From: Paenibacillus massiliensis 2301065 = DSM 16942
GTDB taxonomy: Bacteria > Bacillota > Bacilli > Paenibacillales > Paenibacillaceae
DNA: 64,000 bases
NCBI RefSeq assembly: GCF_000377505.1
Contig: NZ_KB898196.1
Location: forward strand, 62,001-126,000
Reading direction: 5' to 3'
Shown: piece by piece, positions 17,081 to 25,526 of the stretch
Layout: every line of letters starts with the position of its first letter
How positions within the stretch are numbered: the first letter of the stretch is position 1
Notes under the pieces: model-generated
What the model saw: the letters and a program-made list of their open reading frames with translations, nothing else
Databases searched by the model: none
Told to the model about the DNA's origin: nothing
Program-made: the position numbers and the translations under genes

Positions 17081-17404
17081 TTAAGAGCTGCTTTTGCTGG
17101 GTTCACCAGGCTTACCGCCTCTACGCTTCACCAGAACGATAATGATAGCAACTACAAAAAAGATACAGGAAAGCGCAACAGCCAACGTATGGGAAATACC
17201 TCGAACATCCTCTTGCTGAATCCCGTTCGATATCGTGTAGCTTGCCCCCTGCATGATCATCAGTGTACTGAATAGCACAATCGGGCTGAGAATAATCAGA
17301 CTAGCAATTCGCTTCTTGCCTGCGACCAGCACGACACTCCCCGCCGCAACGATCAGCAGCAGCCAGTACAGCAAGGCTTCTATCAAAATTGAATTTCCCA
17401 ACAT
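17081..17404 (-). CDS. Small membrane protein of unknown function
   Basis: About 107 residues with three hydrophobic segments: an N-terminal one (LIEALLYWLLLIVAAGSVVLVAG, cut here by the charged KKR), a second (SLIILSPIVLFSTLMIMQ) and a third (HTLAVALSCIFFVVAIIIVLV), then a basic tail KRRGGKPGEPSKSSS. The start is ATG 17404 with GAGGAG 5 bases upstream; the longer frame to 17497 has no ribosome site. It is followed by the 39-residue membrane protein. I do not recognise a family. Confidence 0.6.
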   Translation of the reverse strand: MLGNSILIEALLYWLLLIVAAGSVVLVAGKKRIASLIILSPIVLFSTLMIMQGASYTISNGIQQEDVRGISHTLAVALSCIFFVVAIIIVLVKRRGGKPGEPSKSSS

Positions 17405-17679
17405 GTTCACTCCTCTACACATAGAACTAATATCGTCCTGCAATCCGTCATCTAAATCACTATTTGTGCAATCATATTGTAACAGACTGCAGTCCATCCT
17501 CCAACCGCAGCCCTGCTTTCTGAACCGTCTTTTATTAGCGCCTGGACCAGATCAAATAAGCGAGTAGAGCTGATATAAATCTACACTATTGCTTAATACA
17601 ACGAAGAGCACCCCTTGCCTCCAAGGCTCAGGGTACCCTCGTCTGATTTCCACCTTAACAGTTCTATGCAGCCTGCTTC

Positions 17680-18546
17680 TTAATGTGCGCCCTTCTTGGT
17701 GAAGCCACCGCCATACACGTCAGCCACATCCTCGACGGCGACAAAGGCCGACTTGTCTACTTCCTGCACGACGCTCTTCAGCGTAGACAGCTCCAGTCTG
17801 CTGACTACACAGTAGATCACTTGAGTCTCCTCCTTGGTGAAGCCTCCTCTGGCGTACAGGTAGGTAGTGCTTCTGCCCAGACGTGTCATAATAGCCTCGG
17901 ACATCTCCTCGTATTCACTCGTAATGATCGTGACAGATTTGGATTCATCCAGACCTTCAACGACGATATCCATGACCTTCGAGGCAATGTAGAACGTAAA
18001 GATGGAATACATCGCCGAATCCCAGCCCAGAATAAAGCCTGCCACGATGAAAATAACCACGTTAATGATGAGAATGATCTGTCCGACGGAGATGTTGATT
18101 TTTTTGGAGATCAGGATCGCCAGAATCTCAGCACCGTCGGTAGTCCCTCCCAGGCGAAGCACCAGACCGACTCCCAATCCCAGTAGCAGTGCTCCGAATA
18201 ATACTGCGAGCAGCTTGTCATCTGTGAAGGCCTCTACATGGTGGAGATAGCCGGTTGTAAGCGACAGAATCACAATCCCGTATAGAGCTGACAAGGCAAA
18301 GGTCTTGCCTACTTGTCTGTATCCGATGAACAGGAACGGAAGATTCAGAACGAACAGAAAGATCCCGAGTGGAAGTCCGGTCACATTTGCAATCATTAGA
18401 GAAATCCCTGTAATCCCGCCGTCAATAATCGCATTCGGAACGAGAAACAGCTCCAGTGACACCCCTGCCAGAATTGCTCCCGCTGTAATAAAGAGGAACT
18501 TCAATAGCAATTCAGTGGGTGTAAGTTTCTTGGGTTTATGTACCAT
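17680..18546 (-). CDS. YitT family membrane protein with DUF2179 domain
   Basis: About 288 residues. Five or six membrane helices (residues 10-190) include the family signature FLVPNAIIDGGITGISLMI and LRLGGTTDGAEILAILI. The C-terminal 90 residues are the soluble DUF2179 domain (SVTIITSEYEEMSEAI and TRLGRSTTYLYARGGFT with EETQVIYCVV). YitT proteins are widespread in Firmicutes and their substrate is unknown. I chose ATG 18546, preceded by AAAGGA at 6 bases, over the longer frame to 18594. It is monocistronic. Confidence 0.88.
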   Translation of the reverse strand: MVHKPKKLTPTELLLKFLFITAGAILAGVSLELFLVPNAIIDGGITGISLMIANVTGLPLGIFLFVLNLPFLFIGYRQVGKTFALSALYGIVILSLTTGYLHHVEAFTDDKLLAVLFGALLLGLGVGLVLRLGGTTDGAEILAILISKKINISVGQIILIINVVIFIVAGFILGWDSAMYSIFTFYIASKVMDIVVEGLDESKSVTIITSEYEEMSEAIMTRLGRSTTYLYARGGFTKEETQVIYCVVSRLELSTLKSVVQEVDKSAFVAVEDVADVYGGGFTKKGAH

Positions 18547-18635
18547 AACCAATCCTTTCTTCAAGCAGATTAGCTTAATTTTAATATTTTTCAACCACTT
18601 GGTAAATGCTTCATCCTTACAAGTCGTTATCCGTT

Positions 18636-18884
18636 CTACTCATCAGGTACAAAAAAGACCGGTCCATAGGCTGGAAGCCGGTCAAACATGACACCTATAC
18701 ATTCTACCCCATACCCAGCGCAATATCCTAAAGGACCTTCAAAAGCCTCATTCGCCCAATCATGACCTTCAAGCACCGTAGTTAGATACAAAGAAACCGG
18801 AAAGTCCAAAGCGGAGTCTCCGGATTCCGTTAATTCATATGAGAAATTGATCTTAATAACCTTCTCTTTCTCTTCTTTCTGCAG
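18636..18884 (-). CDS. Probable unlisted coding frame, start unclear or frameshifted
   Basis: On the minus strand a frame runs open for about 85 codons from just after a TGA at 18902 to a TAG at 18636 and reads like a real protein: INFSYELTESGDSALDFPVS, then LTTVLEGHDWANEAFEGPL, GYCAGYGVECIGVMFDRLPA and a C-terminus VFFVPDE. There is no ATG, GTG or TTG with a ribosome site; CTG 18884 is the first possible start. The frame overlaps the end of the gene at 18853-19248, so it may be a continuation displaced by a frameshift. A terminator-like hairpin lies within its last codons. Confidence 0.4.
   Translation of the reverse strand: MQKEEKEKVIKINFSYELTESGDSALDFPVSLYLTTVLEGHDWANEAFEGPLGYCAGYGVECIGVMFDRLPAYGPVFFVPDE
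18651..18683 (-). terminator. Terminator downstream of the Imm22-like gene
   Basis: GACCGG pairs with CCGGTC, with an inner TCCA/TGGA, followed leftward by six T. It falls inside the 3' end of the open frame at 18636-18884, which makes one of the two calls less certain. Confidence 0.6.
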
Positions 18885-19248
18885 CCCAATCTCTAATTTT
18901 CAAATGTAAAGCAATGTTTCCTACAAATCTCAATGTATCGTTTTCTTGTACGGAAGCATCATATTCAAATTCATCAAGAGCAAAAATGTATGTTATGTGT
19001 TCGTAACCAATATCTTTGTTACACGCAGCCTTAACTTCATCCACTATGCTCTCAAAACCAGAAAAACCCCCCTCAGGTAACCATAGAGAAATAGCCTGAT
19101 CGTAATCTATAAATCTGTTTTTTATTTTGAAATCTTTCTCGAATTTAGAACCGCCTTTTTTCGCAATAAAGTTCAATTTAACTTTTTCAAATGAAGGCTC
19201 CTTCGACACCCAGACAGAATGCATTGACTCAACCGTTTTATATATCAT
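18853..19248 (-). CDS. Possible immunity protein of the Imm22 type
   Basis: 131 residues, mostly acidic. The N-terminal MHSVWVSKEPSFEKV and the later stretches FIDYDQAISLW, YIFALDEFEYDASV and DTLRFVGNIALHL resemble the layout of Imm22 immunity proteins, which neutralise polymorphic toxins. No toxin gene lies beside it, so it would be an orphan. The gene ends in a charged tail (AAERREREGY) that overlaps another protein-like frame, so a frameshift near the end is possible. The ribosome site before the ATG is weak (AGGTGA). The family call rests on pattern memory only. Confidence 0.4.
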   Translation of the reverse strand: MIYKTVESMHSVWVSKEPSFEKVKLNFIAKKGGSKFEKDFKIKNRFIDYDQAISLWLPEGGFSGFESIVDEVKAACNKDIGYEHITYIFALDEFEYDASVQENDTLRFVGNIALHLKIRDWAAERREREGY

Positions 19249-19435
19249 TTTATCACCTCAAAAAGGAAGATCATATGTACCAATGGTAAACGCGAACTAA
19301 CATCACCACAACATGGGATATTCATATCACCTATCAATGGCAGAGACAACAAGATCTTGATCGGGTTGTCTAGCCAGCACTAATTCTCCACATCATGGTG
19401 ATGGAGTATACGAGCAGATTTTGCCGCGCCAAAAC

Positions 19436-19705
19436 TTACTTCCTCCGATACCACAGCGCCAGAAACAAGACAATAGACAACAGCAGGAGTGACATCGTAT
19501 TCGTAATCAGGAAAGCATACCCGGTGCCGCTAGTGATGAGATCCAATGCATAGATCTCCATTAGCAGAACCCCAGTGAACATGGATATAACGGTGTTCAA
19601 ATGGAGCCCCCTGGCTGAGAGTTCTCTACACATCAATACAATTTGGGGCACCCAGCCTACGGATAAGATGACACCGCCGATCAATTGCAGTATGGCAAAT
19701 AGCAC
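19436..19705 (-). CDS. SemiSWEET/PQ-loop membrane transporter
   Basis: About 89 residues with three membrane helices, the size of a SemiSWEET sugar transporter that works as a dimer. Helix 1 carries the PQ motif GGVILSVGWVPQIVLM; helix 2 is NTVISMFTGVLLMEIYAL and helix 3 TNTMSLLLLSIVLFLALWY. AAGGAG lies 9 bases before GTG 19705; ATG 19714 would overlap the ribosome site, and the long frame to 19828 is basic and implausible. The substrate is unknown (small sugars or other solutes). It is monocistronic. Confidence 0.7.
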   Translation of the reverse strand: MLFAILQLIGGVILSVGWVPQIVLMCRELSARGLHLNTVISMFTGVLLMEIYALDLITSGTGYAFLITNTMSLLLLSIVLFLALWYRRK

Positions 19706-19909
19706 ATCGCCCATCTCCTTTACCCGAGCAGTATATGCCCAGGTGTAGAGATGGTTACGATGCAGCGGAGTACTTTGTCTTGAGTTTCGCGCTGACTTGG
19801 CCTTCTTGGAGACACTAATGCTGCTCAAGAGCGGGAATAGTTATCCTGTTACCGATTGTTCCCCTATGTATGTATGAATAGCCGTGGTCCAGTCCAGCAC
19901 CAGACATAT

Positions 19910-20236
19910 CTAATTCAGGTCCTTACTACGCAACGCCGACAGCTTGGAGGTGACCGATTGCAGCTTCAGGCTACGCGAGGATTCCTTGTCACGACGATCA
20001 TCAATCTTCACCGAGGTGGACACCCGTCCTGCCCCTGCTTGAAACGGCGCTTCATGTAGCGCAGCAATTGCAGTAAATACATCGTCAAGCGATCCCTCAA
20101 TGATCGTGCTCATCGAAGTAAGCTCGTAGGAGATTCCTTTCTGCGTAGCCAGTACGCGCTGCATATCTGCCACATAGTCACTCAGACTTGTAGTTCCAGT
20201 ACCAATTGGGATGACGGTCACTTCAGCGATTGCCAT
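19910..20236 (-). CDS. MTH1187/YkoF-type thiamine-binding protein (DUF77)
   Basis: About 108 residues with a ferredoxin-like fold family signature: EVTVIPIGTGTTSLSDYVADM at the N-terminus (cut here in two in meaning), YELTSMSTIIEGSLDDVF in the middle and RVSTSVKIDDRRDK late. Proteins of this group bind thiamine or related pyrimidines. AAGGAGG lies 9 bases before ATG 20236. No thiamine gene or TPP riboswitch is nearby. Confidence 0.8.
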   Translation of the reverse strand: MAIAEVTVIPIGTGTTSLSDYVADMQRVLATQKGISYELTSMSTIIEGSLDDVFTAIAALHEAPFQAGAGRVSTSVKIDDRRDKESSRSLKLQSVTSKLSALRSKDLN

Positions 20237-20356
20237 TGGCTGCTCCTCCTTCAAATTGGATCATCTAAACTCTATTCTACCAGTCTGCAGCCTGCCAATT
20301 CAATTGGGCTCAGGTTGAGAGGAACAAGAAGGCGATTATAAATCGTTCCACAAAGT

Positions 20357-20415
20357 TCAAATTTGAGCCAAACTTCGGCATACTCATTCTAACTCTCAAA
20401 AGCTTGCAATTTGAA
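20357..20415. repeat. Inverted repeat upstream of nrdA
   Basis: GTTCAAATTTGAG on the left and CTCAAAAGCTTGCAATTTGAAC on the right share nine-base arms (GTTCAAATT/AATTTGAAC), about 40 bases apart. It lies upstream of the nrdA promoter. Its role is unknown. Confidence 0.35.
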
Positions 20416-20433
20416 CGATAACCAGCAATATCC

Positions 20434-20463
20434 TTTACCTTTTGCTTGGAATTTTGCTATAAT
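20434..20463 (+). promoter_or_regulatory. Promoter of the nrdAB operon
   Basis: TTTACC, an 18-base spacer and a perfect TATAAT at 20458-20463. It lies about 35 bases upstream of the first NrdR box, giving a leader of about 310 bases. Confidence 0.65.
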
Positions 20464-20497
20464 CGTCATTGCGTCTTTCGAATTTTCTGTTTGCAAA

Positions 20498-20545
20498 ACA
20501 CTATATATTGGGGTAACCTATTTAAACAGTATCTAAATATAGTGC
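20498..20545. promoter_or_regulatory. Two tandem NrdR boxes
   Basis: ACACTATATATTGGGG (20498-20513) and TATCTAAATATAGTGC (20530-20545) each resemble the 16-base NrdR box ACACTATATATAGTGT. Their starts are 32 bases apart, three helical turns, the usual NrdR arrangement. NrdR represses ribonucleotide reductase genes when dATP is high. The next genes are nrdA and nrdB. Confidence 0.8.
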
Positions 20546-20780
20546 GGAAGCGGAAATAGACGATTTTGTCCTTAAGCCTATAGATTTACATATATTTTCC
20601 ACTTCTATAAGCAGGCTAACACCATCAACAGATTGCAGCATACGCTTCTGCCGACCATGGCTCACAGTGTGATGCTCCTCTTATCGTTGCTTTCGATCTA
20701 TCGAACAGCCCAATCATCATTTATCCCTTGAGTTATTCATATCGCAAATTATTCATCCCATGAAAGTGAGGAATTCATCC

Positions 20781-23114
20781 ATGCCACACACCGTGACCAA
20801 ACCTAATAACCGCCAGCTTGCTTTCGACGAGATGCGTTTGTCCGTCTATGCCGATCGGGCGCTGAACGGCCTGAATCAGCTTGATAAGGAACGCCTGCTG
20901 CGCGGGGTTAACTCCAAGCTGCGCCGTGACGAGGTCACTGGAGACGAGATTAGCAATGCCTTCATCATGTCTGCCCTGGAGCTCGTGACCAAGGAAGAGC
21001 CAGACTGGAAATTCGCAGCTGCTCGCTCTCTACTCACTTCCCTGTATAAGAAGGCAGCCTATAACCGCCGCTATAAGTCCTACCACGACAATCCATACGG
21101 TGCCTTCTACCCGCTCATTACCGAGATGGTGAAGAAAGGTATCTATCGTCAGGAGCTGCTCGATTGCTACAGCAAGGAGCAGATCGACGAGCTTGGTGAG
21201 TGCATCGAATACCAGAACGATCTGCTGTTCGATTACATCGGACTATTGACTCTATCCGAGCGGTATCTTGCTCATGATTTTGACGGTCGGGTCATGGAGC
21301 TGCCGCAGGAGCGCTACATGGTCATCGCCATGTACCTGATGCACCAGGAGCCAGCGGAGCGCCGCATGGAGCTGGTTAAGGAAGCTTACTGGGCGATGAG
21401 CAACATGTATATGACGGCTGCTACACCGACGATGTCCAATGCAGGCAAGAAGGTGGCCGGACAGCTTTCTAGCTGTTTCATTGACACCGTAGACGATTCC
21501 CTAGAGGGTATCTTTGATTCCAATACAGACGTAGCTCGTCTCAGCAAAATGGGCGGCGGTATCGGCGTATACCTGGGCAAGGTTCGCGCTAGAGGCTCTG
21601 ACATCCGTGGACACAAGAACACCAGCTCCGGCGTCATCCCATGGATTCGCCAGCTGAACAATACGGCTGTCAGCGTAGACCAGCTTGGAACACGTAAGGG
21701 TGCCATTGCGGTATATCTGGATGTATTCCATAAGGATATTCTGGCCTTCCTTGACCTGAAGCTGAACAATGGTGATGAGCGTATGCGTGCGCATGATGTA
21801 TTCCACGGTGTCTGCCTGCCTGACTTGTTCATGGAGCGCGTGGAGAGTCGCGGTGAATGGAGTCTGTTCTGTCCACATGAAGTCAAGAAGGTCATGGGCT
21901 GGACCGATGAGAATGGTCGTCCGCTGGGGCTGGAGGATTTCTACGACGAGACAGCAGGAGCAGGCTCATTCCGCGAGAAGTACGAGGAAGCTTTGAATCA
22001 TCCAACCTTGTCCCGGATTACCGTGCAGGCGATCGACATTATGAAACGCGTGCTGAAGTCCCAGTTGGAGACGGGGACACCATATATGTTCTATCGTGAT
22101 ACCGTGAACCGTGCGAACCCGAACCGCGTTCATGGCATGGTATATTCCTCCAACCTGTGTACGGAGATTATGCAGAACCAATCTCCAACCGTGGTAGAGA
22201 AGGAAGAGCTCGTAACCAAGGATGGTCAGACACGCATCGTTATTTCCAAAATTCCTGGAGATTTCGTCGTATGTAACCTGAACTCCATCCATCTGGCTCG
22301 TGCAGTACCTGCAGGCGTGCTGGATCGTCTAGTGCCTATTCAAGTGCGCATGCTGGACAACGTTATCGACATCAACAATATTGAGGTGCTGCAGGCTCAA
22401 TATACGAATAGCCAATACCGGGCCGTGGGCCTTGGAACCTTTGGTCTTCATCACCTGCTGGCTCTGGAGGGCATCCGCTGGGAGTCCGATGAGGCAGTAG
22501 AGTATAATGATCATTTGTACGAGAAGATCAATTATCTCGCTGTCAGATCCAGCATGGAGCTGGCGAAGGAGAAGGGCCGTTATGCGAAATTCGCAGGCTC
22601 TGACTGGGAGAATGGACAATACTTTACCTCCCGCCATTACACAGATGGTACCCGTCCAGGCAAATTCGTGACGACTGAGCAGTGGAGCGAGCTGGCTGCA
22701 GAGGTGCAGACGAATGGTGTACGCAACGCCTGGTTGTTCGCGATCGCGCCTAACGGCTCCACCTCGATCATCGCTGGTTCTACGGCCAGTATTGATCCGC
22801 TCTATGAGCTGTTGTCCTATGAAGAGAAGACGACCTACAAGATCGCTAACCCTGCACCAGACCTGAACGCGAATACCATCTGGTACTACAAGACAGCGTT
22901 CCTCGTAGACCAGCACGCTTCCATCAACATGGCAGCAGCTCGTCAGCGTCATATCGACCAGGGACAAAGCTTCAATCTGTACGTTCGTCCAGACATCAAA
23001 GCTACTGAATTCCTGGAGCTGCACCTGCATGCCTGGAGATCCGGTATGAAATCGACCTATTATGTTCGCAGCCGTGCGCTGACGATTGAGGAATGCGATA
23101 GCTGCGCATCCTAA
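20781..23114 (+). CDS. nrdA: Ribonucleoside-diphosphate reductase alpha subunit
   Basis: Large catalytic subunit of a class I reductase, making dNDPs from NDPs for DNA synthesis. 777 residues from ATG 20781, which has GAGGA 8 bases upstream (the frame opens at 20760). The signatures include TAATPTMSNAG, QLSSCFIDTV (first redox Cys), RLSKMGGGIGVYLG, the active-site loop YSSNLCTEI with the radical Cys and Glu, APNGSTSIIAGSTASIDPL, paired Tyr at STYYVRSRAL and the C-terminal CDSC redox pair. No obvious N-terminal ATP-cone precedes the catalytic domain. The absence of nrdI and nrdH nearby favours class Ia over Ib. Control by NrdR is expected. Confidence 0.93.
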   Translation: MPHTVTKPNNRQLAFDEMRLSVYADRALNGLNQLDKERLLRGVNSKLRRDEVTGDEISNAFIMSALELVTKEEPDWKFAAARSLLTSLYKKAAYNRRYKSYHDNPYGAFYPLITEMVKKGIYRQELLDCYSKEQIDELGECIEYQNDLLFDYIGLLTLSERYLAHDFDGRVMELPQERYMVIAMYLMHQEPAERRMELVKEAYWAMSNMYMTAATPTMSNAGKKVAGQLSSCFIDTVDDSLEGIFDSNTDVARLSKMGGGIGVYLGKVRARGSDIRGHKNTSSGVIPWIRQLNNTAVSVDQLGTRKGAIAVYLDVFHKDILAFLDLKLNNGDERMRAHDVFHGVCLPDLFMERVESRGEWSLFCPHEVKKVMGWTDENGRPLGLEDFYDETAGAGSFREKYEEALNHPTLSRITVQAIDIMKRVLKSQLETGTPYMFYRDTVNRANPNRVHGMVYSSNLCTEIMQNQSPTVVEKEELVTKDGQTRIVISKIPGDFVVCNLNSIHLARAVPAGVLDRLVPIQVRMLDNVIDINNIEVLQAQYTNSQYRAVGLGTFGLHHLLALEGIRWESDEAVEYNDHLYEKINYLAVRSSMELAKEKGRYAKFAGSDWENGQYFTSRHYTDGTRPGKFVTTEQWSELAAEVQTNGVRNAWLFAIAPNGSTSIIAGSTASIDPLYELLSYEEKTTYKIANPAPDLNANTIWYYKTAFLVDQHASINMAAARQRHIDQGQSFNLYVRPDIKATEFLELHLHAWRSGMKSTYYVRSRALTIEECDSCAS

Positions 23115-23139
23115 ACCCAACTGAAGGAGAGACTCACCC

Positions 23140-24171
23140 ATGCAGTTGCAAAAAATATTTAACACCGAAGCGCCTAACCGCTCGACTCGTATTATAGAAG
23201 GAGAATGCTCCGGCATTCTCAACTGGAACGATATTCGGATGCCCCACATGTACAAGCTGTACAAGGTGCTGCTCCTGAACCACTGGATTGCTGATGAGAT
23301 CCCGATGTCCAAGGATGCATCACAGTTCCCGCTGCTGGACGCCGAAGAGCAGCGTACCTTCAAGATCAACATCGGCTTGCTGGCCGTACTTGATTCCATG
23401 CAGACCATGTTCGTGGGAGATGTGAAGCGCTACTTCACCGACTCCTCCCTGGAGGCTGTAGCAGCCATTATCGGACAGCAAGAGGTTGTACACAATCAAT
23501 CCTATTCCTATGTTCTCTCCTCGCTCGTATCCGAGCAGGAGCAGAAGGAAATCTTCGAGTACTGGAAGCATGATCCGGTGCTGCTCGAACGCAACACCTT
23601 TATCTCTAACATCTATCAGGAGTTCCGGGACAATCCTAATCCGCAGACCTTCTTCAAATCCATGGTAGCGGACCTGATTCTGGAGGGTATCTTCTTCTAC
23701 AGTACCTTCGCCTTCTTCTACAATCTGGCACGTGACCAGAAGATGATGGGCACCAGCCAGATGATCTCTTACATTCAGCGTGACGAGAATCAGCACTGCT
23801 ACTTCTTCGCGGAAGTATTCAAGCAGCTGCTGGTAGACTTCCCGGAGCTGAACACCAAGGAGAACATGGACTATGTCTACAGCACGATCCACCGCGCCGT
23901 GGAACTGGAGACAAACTGGGCATTTTACACGTTGCCTAATGTTCGCGGTATTGATCTCAATGAGCTGTCTGATTACATCAAGTACATCGCGAACAAGCGT
24001 CTCCGTCTGATGGGTATGGAGAAAGCCTACGAAGGTGTGGATGTGAACTGCATGCCGTGGATCAAGCCATTCTCGGATGAAGCGCTGAATGCGACCAAGA
24101 CCGACTTCTTCGAAGCCAAATCCCGTAACTACGGTAAAGTGGGCGACGATAACGGATTTGACGATCTGTAA
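23140..24171 (+). CDS. nrdB: Ribonucleoside-diphosphate reductase beta subunit
   Basis: Small, metal-bearing subunit that generates the radical for the alpha subunit. The di-metal ligands are visible: Asp in LLAVLDSMQ, the ExxHxxxY motif in QEVVHNQSY (Glu, His and the radical Tyr), Glu in LILEGIFF and Glu/His in RDENQHCYFF. 343 residues is normal. The C-terminal tail (DDNGFDDL) is the acidic type that docks into the alpha subunit. It starts 25 bases after nrdA with GGAGAGA before the ATG, so the two form one operon that ends at the terminator near 24250. Confidence 0.93.
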   Translation: MQLQKIFNTEAPNRSTRIIEGECSGILNWNDIRMPHMYKLYKVLLLNHWIADEIPMSKDASQFPLLDAEEQRTFKINIGLLAVLDSMQTMFVGDVKRYFTDSSLEAVAAIIGQQEVVHNQSYSYVLSSLVSEQEQKEIFEYWKHDPVLLERNTFISNIYQEFRDNPNPQTFFKSMVADLILEGIFFYSTFAFFYNLARDQKMMGTSQMISYIQRDENQHCYFFAEVFKQLLVDFPELNTKENMDYVYSTIHRAVELETNWAFYTLPNVRGIDLNELSDYIKYIANKRLRLMGMEKAYEGVDVNCMPWIKPFSDEALNATKTDFFEAKSRNYGKVGDDNGFDDL

Positions 24172-24233
24172 GCTAAGAATAGCTTGCTAGGGCAGATCAT
24201 TATCATTGTATAACCTTACAATGATCACATAGT

Positions 24234-24275
24234 AAAAGCGCGAGTTGCGGGTTTACCCCGTAATCGCGCTTTTTG
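24234..24275 (+). terminator. Terminator of nrdAB
   Basis: AGCGCGA pairs with TCGCGCT, with an inner CGGG/CCCG, and is followed by five T. The AT-rich stretch from 24276 to 24436 shows nothing more. Confidence 0.85.
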
Positions 24276-24436
24276 ATTTAGAAAATTTAAGCTAAATTTT
24301 CAAATAAATGACATCGAAGAAAGATCTCAGCTTGAGTAATCGTTTTAATCATGTCTCTTAAATCATTACGCTCAATCTAGCATCTTGCAGATGATTATCA
24401 CGTTGAATTAATTGAATAATAATGTAATTGTTGTAA

Positions 24437-25312
24437 CTATTCATCACTTTTAATACTATATTTCAAAGCATATAAGACATATAGAAAAATAAAAATAAAA
24501 ATGACAATTCCAATATACCATTTGTCCCAGAACACCAATGAAATAGGAATAACAATAAAAAGACTGAATGCAGTCCAGTTTTTGAAGGAATAGTCAAAGC
24601 GTTTTTTCATAAAGAACTCAGACACTATCAAATCTAACACTAAACTAAAAAACACAAATGAAATAAGGATGGAAATAAAATAAACTTTATCCGTGAATTC
24701 ATTAGTGGTTAAAACAACTGTAAAGATAGTAAATATTAAAGTTAAAATAACTAAATTAATTACTGTATGGAACAATGGCTCAAACAGTGATGCTAGCTTC
24801 GTTTTATAATACATTTCAATTAAATCCATCATCCCACCATTTTTTCTATACGTAATAGGATCTAATTGCATCTTCTTTAATTTAATTATTTCATCCTTAA
24901 TTTTCTTATGGAATGATTGTAGGAGATCTAATCTATCCAGTTCCATATTATCTTCAATCGCCACTAAACTATAATAATCTTTCAATAGATCAGACGGAAG
25001 ATATGTACTTGCTTTTGTAATAATAACATCAATAATTACAAATTCAGCATTCCCTTTGAGCACTTTTCGTATTACTGTCTCAAGTTCAGAATACGATTCA
25101 ATTGCTCTCTCTATTTTTATTACATTATTTTTTTGATTTTCAACTATAGATATTCGGAATTGCCTATACATCCATATGACTGCTAATGAGAGTAGAATAT
25201 ATAACATTACAAACTGAGAGTTTGGAAATAGTGAATTTATCACTGTAATAATAAAGCTTTCGCTCACATAACCACCCTTTTTAAAATTATAAGACTGTAC
25301 AATTCTATTCAC
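24437..25312 (-). CDS. AT-rich membrane protein of unknown function
   Basis: Up to 291 residues. One membrane helix near the N-terminus (FVMLYILLSLAVIWMY), a soluble helical region of 110 residues rich in Lys, Asp and Glu, then four helices (NLVILTLIFTIFTVVL, VYFISILISFVFFSLVLDLI, FSLFIVIPISLVFW and GIVIFIFIFLYVLYAL). GTG 25267, with AGGGTGG just upstream, may be the true start. The base composition is far more AT-rich than the neighbours, so it was probably acquired. It is convergent with nrdAB. I do not recognise a family. Confidence 0.6.
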   Translation of the reverse strand: MNRIVQSYNFKKGGYVSESFIITVINSLFPNSQFVMLYILLSLAVIWMYRQFRISIVENQKNNVIKIERAIESYSELETVIRKVLKGNAEFVIIDVIITKASTYLPSDLLKDYYSLVAIEDNMELDRLDLLQSFHKKIKDEIIKLKKMQLDPITYRKNGGMMDLIEMYYKTKLASLFEPLFHTVINLVILTLIFTIFTVVLTTNEFTDKVYFISILISFVFFSLVLDLIVSEFFMKKRFDYSFKNWTAFSLFIVIPISLVFWDKWYIGIVIFIFIFLYVLYALKYSIKSDE

Positions 25313-25460
25313 GAAAGAAACAAGCTCATTGTTTCACTGTAATTATATTTCAAGAATTCTAATTAATAAAATCAAATATTTTAATTGCCCCATATAATGG
25401 GCATTCTAAAAATCGAATGAGAACAATCACAACACCCTTTTTATAGGTAGGCCTTATCTA

Positions 25461-25491
25461 ATAAAAGAAGCACCGTCATTAACAGTGCTCC
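25461..25491 (-). terminator. Terminator of the GH105 gene
   Basis: GAGCACTG pairs imperfectly with CGGTGCTTC around a 7-base loop, followed leftward by TTTTATT. It closes the rhamnogalacturonan gene block. Confidence 0.7.
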
Positions 25492-25526
25492 TAGCGAATT
25501 CAATATTTAGTTGCAATGTTGATACC

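Noticed and set aside
22329-23408. 359-codon minus-strand frame opposite nrdA and nrdB
   Set aside because: It lies antisense to two clear genes, has no ribosome site and reads like a shadow of their codon use.
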